DNA of 64,000 bases. Origin: Sipunculus nudus (taxonomy: Eukaryota; Annelida; Sipuncula; Golfingiida; Sipunculidae). The notes beneath the pieces are model-generated. The model saw only the letters and a list, made by a program, of their open reading frames with translations, ran no database searches and was not told where the DNA came from. The translations under genes were made by a program, and so were the position numbers. How positions within the stretch are numbered: position 1 is the stretch's first letter; each line of letters starts with the position of its first letter. Shown piece after piece: positions 24,933 through 38,100 of the stretch. The stretch lies in contig CM049310.1 in assembly GCA_026874595.1 (NCBI GenBank), positions 33,357,558-33,421,557 on the forward strand, given 5' to 3'.

Positions 24933-27900
24933 CTACAATATACAGGGACAACACAAATACAATACGAGCGTCGTTACAATACAAAAACAACACAAATATA
25001 ATATGTGCGTTGTCTAGGGGAGTGAAGCCACAACTAAAATACAAAGAAAACAAAAAATATACGGGCGTCATCTAGCGGAGTGAAGCCCTATCTACAATAC
25101 AGAGAAAACAAAAATACAATACGGGCGTCGTCTAGCGGAGTGAAGCCCTATCTACAATACAGAGACAACACAAATACAGTACGGGCGTCGTCTGGCGAGT
25201 GAAGTTTAATCTACAACACGGGCGTCGTCTACAAAACAGACAAGACAAATACAATAAGGAGTTGTCTACAATATAGAGACTTCATGATACATTACGGGCG
25301 TCGTAGGGCAGAGTGAAGCTACATATACAATACAAAGACAACACAAATACAACACGGGCGTGGTCTTCAATACAGAGACAACACAAATACAACACGGGCG
25401 TCGTCTTCAATATACCGACAACACAAATACAATACGAGCGTCGTCGGGCGGAGTGAAGCCCCATCTGCAATACAGGGACTAAAGGTTAGATGTTAACAAC
25501 ACACACACATTAAGTTTACAGAAAAGATAGATTCGGCTTCTAATAATACGTAACATCCTTCCTTAATAACATGATTAATGCCCTATGTGAACTTAGATGA
25601 TGGACGGTGAATGCTGCGCCATTTTATGTTACCAAATTTCTGAAACGCCTGCAGCTAGCATCATGATAAATGCTGATAAATGTGTGACAAAGGCTTATAC
25701 GAGGGTCATGGGGCTGCCACTATGGAACGCAAGACCCCTGAAAAATGGGAAATTGAAAATAAGTCCACGGTGCCTTCGTATTTTGTACACAGAGGCATGC
25801 AATAATATCTGCGTGCAGGGATCGTCTGCGGTGTGCGAAACAAATAGACCAGCATTCAGTTTTTCCCGCGTGATTTAGAATGTATACCAGAGGCTGCAAG
25901 AACCGCTAAAGAAAATGACTCATTTCATCATTATAATTATCTTTTTAAATATCATTTTGTCGATATAAGGGACTCAAACACTGTGGTGTGGTCCAAAACA
26001 CAGACATGTGTACACCCTACACATATAAACCTGTTGACAAGAGGTAATTTGTTACATATGAAAAGCGATTTAGACTTCTGGCTTGAAACTGTCAATCACA
26101 GGATCTGCTTCGAGCTTGACTGACCTGTCTCGAGGTTCCGGTCGGACGTGGCACCGCTCAAGAAGCATTTGTACCACGTTCAAATGTCCCTCAGCCGCCG
26201 CTAGGTGGAGCGCTGTCCGACCATCATAATCTGCGCTGGACATATCCATTCCAGTGAGCGCGAATCTAAAAATAATAATAATGCAGTAAGCCAAAAGTCT
26301 CTCTCGGTCATGTACAAACGGTGTAGTGAAGAAAGTCTATATAATGTTTCAGTCATCATTTATACCTCTGCGTTAATTAAATTGATCGAAAATTAAAATG
26401 TAAACTATACAGTTAACATTCGATTTGAACCATCGGTTCGTGGATACATAACATTGTTACGAAACACATTATCAACAGACCACGTAGTCGTGACGAGCAC
26501 AAATTTTGCCATGGAGAAAAAAATCAGATTCTGTAACACTATAGGCAGCGTGAAATGTCTAGGGAAATGAATAAAGAAGTCAGTGTTTTTTTGTTAACAA
26601 ATAATTATAATTTATTCTCAAAACAATCCTAACATTACAATACACTAAATCAAAACAATTACACAATTAATCAACGGTACAACAGTAAATCAATACAAGT
26701 ATATATAAATAAAGTGTACAGTACCTGGATACCACCACTGTCACAGCGACAACAAGTCCTTTATAACGTACAACCCAGATGAACAGTTCACATAAATCTT
26801 CTCAGAGTATAACAGTCCAGTTCATTCACAAAATCAATCCGTTGAAATAAAAAAGTGAAGTTCCTGGAATAATCCCGAAAGCAAACTGAAGACTATGTAA
26901 GATCCGTCACAAATTTAGAAGAAAATCTATAACTGCCGTACTTATCGGAAAAGGTCCACAACTGACTTACACGCTTCTGTGTCCGCTGGAATATTACTCT
27001 CCTCTCCACCTCGGCTCTAAAACATAGCGCCTAATTTATAACTTTTCATCTCAAGCCGAGAACTTTCTATTTCCCGAACAATCTAAAGAACCCAATAATA
27101 CACACGTTAAAGGAAACATCTAGAACAACGAACGCTGTGTTTCTACATATCAGGGTTCACACGTGGGCCGGCCAGGCGAGAAAGCCACAGACAAGCATGA
27201 CCGCTGTGTTTACACGTCAGACCTCACGCGTGGGCCGGGCTATGCCGCCAAAGCAACGGACAATTCTAGCGCTACACATACACATGTAAGACTGCTGCAT
27301 ACTATAAAAGAGACATCTGTAACAACATACACACCTGCGGACTGCTGTGACGTCACCATTAGCTGCTCCAAATAAGAGATTGACCACATTGTTGGCTGAG
27401 TTGTCCGTTGAGCGTTTTCGCGGGTCTAGTTTTTGCTCTGTGTGTAGCAAATTGTCGTAGTTGTGGAAGTTGAAGCGACTCACCAGTTCCTGTCAACAAA
27501 CATGGCAGGCTTGAGTAGTTTTTTTTTTTTTCAAACACCATTTATTTTAAAAAAACATATGGCTATATGTATCAGTAATCGTCAGCATCAGAATACTCAT
27601 ACATATGATCATGATTTTACGAGGACTCTCATCAGGGTTACCACATGATCAGGATAAGCAGGGTGGCTTTGTAAATAGACATTAAGGTTTTGGTGACATG
27701 TACATCACTATATTCTCCAGGTTTTAAATCTCCGGCAGGTAGAGATAGACAAAAAATCCTAATTCCTTCCTCCTGAACTTTTTATGGCTGTAATGAAATA
27801 CTTTAATTTCTCGATATCATTACTTTTTCTAACATGCTTAGTTTCTTGTAAACATTCCAGTTCAAACACTACAAAGTTCCTCAGCAACCGTTCAAAGTAT

Positions 27901-29644
27901 TTTTCTCCTTTCATTTTACATCTTGTTTTGTATTTGTATAGAGCACATGCCAAAAAAGACATACTCATTTCTATAAAATCTGTGTAGTCATTCCCATATT
28001 GATATCCAAACAAAATCAGTCAGGCTTGAGCAGTTACTGGTATCAATATGTATATTTAAATATCGTCTTAGCCTATATTTAATATCATCTTAAATCAGAT
28101 AAATGTTTAACTGTATATATGCGCGTACTCAGCAATGATTCTGAAGAGTATGCGTCGAGAGCGGGTGCTAGGTTAAAAAAAATTTCGATTATAATTACGA
28201 GACACATTAGGGCGAATGATTACATAAAACGAGGCATTCAAAGGTGGCATTGTTATTAACTGAAACTGACGGATTTCCAAAGCAATCTCAATTTTCTGTA
28301 AAGTTTGGTTATTACCTCTAAGTAACATTATGAATGAAGATTTCATTTATGAAATACGTCTTGAGCTCCGCATCGCTCATCTCCCACCTTATATTGCGAC
28401 TTATCTTCGCATTTTGATTTCGGTGATTAGTTATACCCAAATACACACTTCATTACGTACCTCGCAAAACTGAATACCCTTGCAGCTGTTACCAAGTTCG
28501 TCGAGAGGGGGCGCCCAGCAGCAGATACCCATGACGTTTGGCACCACGAGGAGGATGCAGCCTGCCACTCCGGATTTGGCGGGAAGACCAACCTGGCGTC
28601 AACGTACAGAAGGTTAGATAGAAAATCCTGAAAATTACTTCATGTAAAATAGGTTAAATTACAAGGTACCGATCAGTGTAAACGAGGTATATTTTAAACA
28701 TCAAAATAAAGTAGTTTGACGCTGGGTGGCAATTCTTCCCATTATAATTATATTGTGCTTATAGCGCTGATCGGTTACGCGTCAGCACTATCTGTGTTGT
28801 GTGCTACGTAGTACACATACAAAGCCGAGTAGAACAAACACATGCTGTCCTACTGTGCATGGTGTTGATAAGAGTACGTTAGTCATGACAACATCTTTAG
28901 GGGTTTTATAACAAAGCTGACTGAAAATGATTTTCTGGGAGCAAGGTTTGTCCATGCTGACATCAGTCAACATTCCGTATGTCAACTAAAAGAAATGGCT
29001 GGAATGCAGAGGGTTGCTGGTCACTTAAAAGACGCGACACTTATTGATATGCAAGACCTAACTTAAGCCATTAGTTGCATTACTGTAGTGTATTGAGGGT
29101 TTAGTATTAAACCTTCCTGACCCTGACTTCAGAGTTATTAACTGGACATTTAATATAATGAGCATGTTATAATGTCTTATATATAGTTATGTAAATAATA
29201 TGACCTTACAATTTTTTATTAATTTGTTTTGTCAACGTAATATCGGGTAATTTTTATGGCATGATTAATTTTATGAGGTAAATCCAATAATAGTATTTCT
29301 TTGTTTAATATGTGTCATATTCTTTAAAACAGCAAGGATTGCTACATAGTTAAATAATATAAATTCTTAAATTAAGAACAAATGGAAAAGTTCAGAAATT
29401 TTATAAATCTATTTATTTTACCCAAATTGTGCAGATGCATCAGCTGCATAACTGCAGGGGGCCAGGAATTTAAATCATCATATCTATTGATGGAGAATGT
29501 TGAATGAAAAGAAAACCTTGAAAAATTGCAGAGAGCTTCAGCCCAGATATTTTTTATATACTTTGTTTAACCAGATTGTCAGAAAATCATGTGTGGTGAT
29601 TTATGGTATACATCTGAAGTTCCATATTGTAGATACATGTGATT

Positions 29645-29706
<62 letters not shown>

Positions 29707-30366
29707 CGATGTTCGAAGTGCAACATTAATACATAAATTGATCTGGATGTCTGTATCTAAACGATATAAATAATTTGCAGCCCTTCTTATGCATAAATTA
29801 TTACATCAATGTCATTTAATAGCCAAAAACTCATGATTACTAAACTAGATCTGCAACTAATATTTTAATTGCCCTTCCTAAGCCTAGAACAGAATATTAT
29901 AGATCAAGTTTTGTTTATGTTGGACTGTTGTTATAGAATATGTTACCAAATATGAGATAAGATTAGCAAAGTACTTCCCACTTTTAAGCATAGCGCCAAA
30001 TCCTTCTTTTTAAGCTCTTAATTTTATATTCTATATAGCATTTTAGATTTTATCTTTAATCTTTTCATGGTTTATAGTAACCTAATTACTTACAAATAAC
30101 TTAAAAACATCTGTTCCTTCATTCACATGAGATTTGCAGTGAATGATATGTGTTTATGCTATAATTTTATTTGTTCATAATATGCATGATTTTATTATCA
30201 TCATATGTTTGTCAGATTTAATGTGTATAGATTTGTGTATATGATCTTATGTATTTTAATGTAAATGTATTTTGTATGTATACTTTCAAAGGGCCTAGTG
30301 GAAGAACAGAATTACTTCTTACTTCAAGTTACCCTGTATAAATATACTGAAATAATAATAAATTAT

Positions 30367-30426
<60 letters not shown>

Positions 30427-30667
30427 ATGAAAATTAAACAGAAGTCATGGTAAATAATTGATTTATAATATATAAGAAGAAAATATTATTGAAATACATG
30501 ATATATTAACAATACATCGGTTAAACACTGCCGGTGACCATTCAAATATGTATGATATATCAATAATATAATGAATGTTTCACATGAGATATCATAAGAA
30601 AATGATAAGACCGATTAACACATGATTTTACTATTACTGATGTTATATATATATCTAATGTATTGTA

Positions 30668-30728
<61 letters not shown>

Positions 30729-31240
30729 GAAGTTTCTGAAGATTTGCAAGTATCTCATCCAGGTTTGTGTTCATGCCCGAGTCACATGCAGTCTGCTGTG
30801 TAAAATTTGTCCGTATAGCTATGTTATATCTGTATATCTATGCACGTTTTGAAATTATAGAATCTATCATGTAATACGTTAGTACAAGCAAACTAGTCTG
30901 TGTTTCCCTGGACAAGGAGCGTGTGTGTGTGTTTGTTGCAGTGGTCCTCACAGACTGATGTGAAAGGACAGTGCTGTCTGAGGTGCTGCTTGAGTTTGTC
31001 CTACTTGCCCAAGCCAACAAACCCAGGTGCCTAGGAAAGATCTAAAATTAGCAACATCGGGCTTATCCCGATCAGGGCTATTAAAACCGAAATATGGAAT
31101 TCCTGATGCTCTGTTTGTAAGAAGTTGACTTTCTTGTATTTGAATTTGTGTGCACTAGACATATTTCCAAGACAGGTGCGTCATGTTTTCTTCGAGGGTG
31201 GGGGGGGGGGGGGATGGCTTGCACACACAAACACGCACGC

Positions 31241-31277
<37 letters not shown>

Positions 31278-32063
31278 CACCTTTTCAGCTTCTGTACAGC
31301 TCATTCCAAATATACATACTTTATCACCATCACATATATTACATCTAATTATAATGTTTCAGGAAATAAGGTATTATGTTCCCAGTATAAGAGCTTTCAA
31401 AACCAGGTTTAGATTTAATATTTCAAAGTGAACTCATTAAAGGAACCAAAGCCTATGATTCTATTTATTAATATATTTCATTCGCAATATATAAATATTA
31501 TTCTCTGAATATGGGGGGGGGGGGATGATTACATTGACCATACCCCCCCTTGCTAAAAAGTGGGGGGGGGGGGGAGGGATATATACCTCCCATCCCACTA
31601 TATTGACACCCCTGCCAAGAAATAACTTTTATTAAAACTTTATTCAATGGATGTCACAAGTCCCTACAAATATAAATCAGCTTATCGATCGATCATTGGT
31701 TGAGTGCATGTGACTTACCTTGAATGCGAATTGGTTAAGTGCATGTGACTTACCTTGAATGCGAATTGTCCGGAATAGTCGTACATGCCACACGAGTGCA
31801 TGAGTGACAACGTGTTTCTGACCGCCTCGCCCTCCAGAACTCTCTCTCCTGTGATCGGACAAATACCTCCGTTGGCCAGAGTGGCCGCGATGACGGATCC
31901 ACTCTCAGCGTTTATCTCAACCGAGCATAACTGTAAATATTTACAAATGATGAACACTGTTTGTAAAGAAATGAACATCAGCTTCTCCTTGAAGCTTAGT
32001 TTGATTATTTTACAGTGGCGTATAAATATAGGAACGTATAAATATATTTTTTTCAAAATACTA

Positions 32064-32106
<43 letters not shown>

Positions 32107-35100
32107 CTTTAACAGTGGCGTATCAGTTGACATAATGAGCTCCATTTATGAGAGTATACTAGCTGATAGACCCGGTATACCGGGCTTATTGCCGGGGTTG
32201 GGGAGATTTATTCACTGAGATGTGAAATGTTGGCTCATTTTTTTTAATCCAAAAGTTAACAGAAAATATAGGTTTTCAGTGAAAAACTGTCTCCATAAGA
32301 TATGTATAAACATTTTGGCACGACTGCAGAATAACTCACGCACCTCTCTGAGGCACAACACTTCTGTGAACAGAAAACGTTTCTATGTACAGCTGCTTGT
32401 ATCTTAATTTTGCCACTTACTTTTGAATTACATGAATCCTTAACATCATACCGTCCGTCCGTATAAACTCATAATTTGGTGGAGACAGTGCGTGAGTGAT
32501 CCTGCAGTCGCTCCAATATTTTTAACATTCATTTTGTGGTTCTGTCCTCGTGGCAAGAAATTTATACCCCGGTATGTTTACCTGGATGACCTGGACAGTG
32601 ATGGTGTTGACATTGCGAACCGGAATGACACGCGGAGGCATACAGGTTTTCGATGATATTTGACTGGATTCTATCGGTGGACGTATAAAGATTAGGTTGA
32701 TGTGAGGAACCATGAAAGATTTATTAAATGTACGTTGCAAGGAAACTGTTCCTGAAGAAAGAAACAGAAATATGCATACCTCGTAAGTAGCAGAAGCGGA
32801 CCCAACGGAATTCCATGCAGAGGGTCTGTGTTCATTTTCAACCGCCACAATGTTTTTTTTTTCATCGTATCAGACAAATTTTGAGGCCTGAAACCCCAGA
32901 CACCACTCCATCCCACCCCACCCAACCCCACGCATGTTCCTGAAATTGGGACCTTGAATTAGGTTTTGTCATTAATCCTCCATTTCATAAAGCGAGAAAC
33001 ATGTGTTTTTCTCTTTTACTGACCACGCACGTGGGTCAAATCCCTCATTGAAAGCAAGCGTTATTCATATGAACAATAGTCTTTAGTGTTAGGGGTTAAG
33101 TGACCACGATGCACGCATTCCGGTAATTGCTGAAGACAGTTCGGCTGTGCTCGGTAAAAAATGGAAAAATCACTCAAAATTATATGTATATTAAAAATTA
33201 TTTATTTTCATATCGCCAATGTCACTGCGGGATAATAACCTTTAAAATGATGTATGGCACAATATTGTACACAGCGCGGTTTTAGAGAACATTGCGCACA
33301 AACGTGAACCGAATTCCTTTTATAAGTATTAGATTGAAAAGCACACCTAACCATTGCGAGGTCTTTGTGACTCGCAAAGAGGAGTATACCTGCTGAGCTA
33401 CGACTTTGCACTGTAGCTTCTCTCCAATTCCGGTGTTACATCTGGGAATGGGATATGGATTATCACAACTGATATTGAAAAACAGGTAACGGTGAAATTA
33501 GTGTGTTAGCATACCATGAAGTAGAATTCCAAAGTTTGCATCAAGTCCGAGCCCTCGGGAAAACACTGAAAAGGAAAGATAAACATGTATATGTATAATA
33601 TATGCGTCCCGTAAGAAAACTACATGCTGTAATTATGATGAGAACCTCGATTGCGGGGAACTTGGTACTTATATAGAGCAGAATGAAATAAGACAAGCAG
33701 TAAACCAGATGAAAAGTGGGAAATCACCAGGTCCTGATGGTGTAACAGTTGATTTTATTAAATGTGTCTTAGATTTTTTACTTCTTCCACTTGAAAATAT
33801 ATAATAAGATATTACAAACAGGTATATTTCCAGAAGCTTGGAGCAAAGCTGTTATATATCCATTGCATAAGAAAGGGGTAGTGACAGACCCCAAAAATTA
33901 TAGGGGTATTTCATTATTGGATGTTCTTGGAAAAATATTCATGAAAATATTGTACAACAGGTTAGTTACTTATGTAGAAGATTTAAGTATAATAAGTGAA
34001 TCTCAAGCAGGCTACAGGAAGGGATATAGTCCCATAGATAATGCCTTTGTATTGCAAGCTTTAGTACAAAAATATTTATCAAAATGGGGAGGCAGGTTTT
34101 ACAGCATATATATTGACTTCTCAACAGCTTTTGACAGTGTACAACATGACTTTTTATGGTATGTACTTATGAAATCTGGTATAAATGGTAAAATGATTAA
34201 AGTTTTTAAATCCATGTACTCGAAAATGAAATCATGTGTGCTATAGCAGGAAATGAGTTATCTGAATACTTTAACTGTTCTATGGGAACAAGACAAGGCT
34301 GCATGGTTAGTCCGCTGTTATTCTCCGTGTTTATAAATGAATATTTTGATACTTTGCATAGTTCAGATTGTAAGGGAATTTATATAGACGAACATCTCCC
34401 AAATTTTATAACATTGATGTTTGCAGATGATATTGTAAATTTAAGTGATACAGTTGGTAGACTTCAAAAGCAAATTGATTAATTGGGTATTTAATGTATT
34501 AAGTGTTAACCTTGAACCATTGATGGCAGATTAATGACCTGATTTATAATTGGATATTTTTATTGTATTATTTGTTCATGTTTTGTTAAAATGACAATTT
34601 GATATTTATAGTGTATTACTACGTTAATGTTCCTTTTTTTTAACTTTGAGCCTGAGGCCTTTTCCTGAATAAACTTATTCTATTCTATTCTATTCTATTC
34701 ATAGCCCTGTGCCCAATCTATGAGGCCGTAATTGTTGTTGGGCATGCGAGATTGAGATATTTATACTAACCTCCCTAATGACTTAACATAGTGTTCAGCA
34801 AATTTTATTAGTATCTGGAGGTGAAATAATCTGGGGACAAAGGCTTTATTGACGAATGAAACCAGACAGAGTGCCTAACTAAGCAACAAGCATATATGTC
34901 TCTCTCATTCATGAATATGCTAATTTACCTTATGCTCTCGCATGTAATAGCCAAGGGAAAAGTTCCTGTCTGCTGTTTCCCGCTCGGACAAATACCTGGA
35001 AGGAAATCATGGGATAACAAATATTATACAAATCAAATTTTTAACAATTAAAAGGCGTGAAGGCAACGGACTCATAAACATATAAACCTGTTAAAAAACC

Positions 35101-38100
35101 CAGATGTAGAACAACTGACGAAGAAACTAAAATCAAAACATTATATATATATATGTATGTGTGTGTACCCGTGTGTGTGTTTATTTATAATTATACGCAG
35201 TAGTAACTATAAATTTGTTCAAGCTCATTCCAAATTTTCGAATTACCAACAAGGGTGCATGCACAGGGTCAAAATGAGAGTTCGTGCAGTTTCTTTTATT
35301 GAAACCTGCATTATCCCGTTATCATTGGTCCGGCGCCTGCGCAAAACGGCCGTATATATACGGCAAAGTCTGCCTTTGCAAGCAGTGGGCAATGGGAATA
35401 AGTCAGATTGCATGTAAATCGGGCACTTTGCAAGATACTGGATGATGATCTATCACTGACTGTCAATCCGAAGTGCGGTAGATGATGAAAACATACAAAT
35501 ATGATTCAACAGGATGGCTAAGAAGAGGTACATTTGGAAAGGTTAATTTCTTAACTTCTACTGAAGCTTTTACAATTTCTGTTGGGTTTTAATTCGGTAT
35601 TTGTAGATTGGTAATTTGCAAGGCTCTCTGAAGAATATTTTTCAATCATTAGAGTTCAATCTAGCTCTCTTACGTTGCATTGCTGAACCCGACGTACTCC
35701 CCACCTGCCAGGCGTTTGTAAGATTTTTGAACCTGCGAGAGAATAAATATAATACAAAGATCTGATAACAAAATGGATAATATAATACAAAAACAACTTT
35801 TTAAACCTCTAAAGCGTTAATGGTAAGGCTCGAGACAACCTCGTTTAAACCGAGCATATGTCACAAAGAATTCGGGATTAATATCAGTTGAAACAAAAAT
35901 CACTCCAGTATTCACCTAATCCCGTGGGCGGCACTTTTTAACCGAAATTAAGATTAATTAATTGGGCAATGAATCTGCGTTTTGGTGCCTAAAATGCGAA
36001 AGTCATCATGACATCTTTGTAATTAAATCTAAAATAAACACTTAAGGACTTAAAATGTCTGTATATTAGTCACACTCTTTCTACATGAAATGTAACTCAC
36101 GTGATCGAATCTGTCAGCCATCTGCATCGACGGCTTCAACAATGACGTTATCACGATAGCGCCAGAGTTGATCATTGGGTTGTGTGGCTTATCTAAAAGA
36201 TAAGAGGATACAAAAATACCTCTGCAACGCCGAAACCTAAAAGGATTTACAAAATTGCAGGACTTTCCATATGTAACTGATGTGAAATTTTACATTTGGT
36301 CTGAATGAAGAAACACATATTGGCCGGGGTACGTGCGAGATTGAAGGACAGCATTCTGTTTTGCCGTGCAAAACAAAATATTTGATTGCTGAGCAAAAGA
36401 ACACAAAGATTCCGATTTAGTCTAAAACATGATAAAATTGTTAAAACGACATTCATCTGAATGTATGCCAATTACACAGAAACTGTCAGTGACATGTTCC
36501 AACCTTGCGTGCTGACAAGGATATAGGTATTATTAAGGCAGATATTTTCAATTTTATGAGACAAGACAAAAACTGGTTCATCAACATCGACCACTCTAGA
36601 AAAAACCGTCTTTCAAGGTACACAAAATCGTGTTTCCTCCCCGTAACTACAAGAATGCGTAATAATTTGATTTTTAAGCAAATTACACCAGGACCTTACT
36701 GGATGTCAAGTAAGAACGTTTTAGCTTTTGCGGTTATGATTTGTGTCCTGATAATTACCGAACGGACAACGCACGTAAAAGTCGACTGCGCTAATATTAC
36801 AGGTTTATATATAACCTCTCTCTCTCTCAATTACATATAGGACCACCTGCGGCAGGTGAGGTGGCGGTTGATCGAGGGTATTAAAACTTAATAATAATGT
36901 CTCAATGCTTATATACTTTTATGTTTTTTTATTGCATATATCGGTCAAATTATGCTGATCTGCGGTTTGGGAAATAGCAAACCATCTGGCAAGTGATCCA
37001 GTTAACAATAAAGTAAACGGAACACCACGACCTATCAAATAATGAATTAATCAAGATAAAACAAATAATGGAAATGCATTATTTGATGATTTTTAGATGT
37101 CTTTGCTTCCCAAATTTCTCAACAAACTTAGGGACCATTCAAATGTTCGGTAAAAAAAACCCGAAAACTTATGATTCCATCTTTAATAAGAAAACAAGTA
37201 TTCCCCTCCCAGCACGTTAAAAAAAACTACTAAAATTTTGATTATACAACCAGGCCCCTTTTATTGCCAAAACCCTCCATATTTATTATCAAGGTCGAAC
37301 ACTTTTCAGACGGGGTAACTATACGTTATATGGAGACCGAACAACCAGCCGCCGCAATGAACCGTATGTAGGCCTATGTGTGCTTAATAGACCTGCAACA
37401 CGAATGCATTCAGTCACTGTGAAGTATTGGGCTAGTTCGTCAATGGAAGTAGTCCGAGAGAGTCAGTACGGACTTTGACACTACGTTATGACAAAAGGTA
37501 CCTGCTCGTCTGTACCGGATTCTATAAACCGGGACGTGTTTACCCAAGTACCAATTGCGTCCATACAAAACAGGGTAATTCTCAGGCCAAATGTGTTTCT
37601 TCACAAATGGTATTTATTAAATGCAAATGTAACCTTGAATTCGTACATATACATGTTTATGTTACAGCAGGTTGCACCCCAGACCACATGCATTTAGAAA
37701 GGTGAATAGTTCAAAGATATGGCACCCACATTGAGAGAAGCGCCAAAAAATGGCGTCAGCCCAAGAGAAATAGAACCATTCAGCGTTCATACTCATGTAA
37801 ACTGCATCTGGCATTAGCATATAAAACAAATTGTGCTACATCATATCATAATTGTACTTGACAACGACAACAACAACAATAATTATTATTATTATTGTTA
37901 ATTATAATGTTTGGTTTAAATAACCTTTCTTTACATTAATGGAAAGGTATCTTTTTTTTAGACTTACCAATTTTGTTGATATCTTTAATGCAGAACTAGA
38001 CCACTATCCATCACCAACCGAGAAACAAAGATGGGAAACAAATTACAATATTTAAATAAATTAACAAAATAATAATTATTAAATAAAAAAAATTAGTTCG

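Noticed and set aside
25597-25878. 93-codon plus-strand frame in glutaminase intron 14
   Set aside because: No recognisable domain, antisense inside an intron, no splice or conservation evidence.
27759-28013. 84-codon minus frame between glutaminase exons 12 and 13
   Set aside because: No similarity to glutaminase and not needed for phase continuity between flanking exons.
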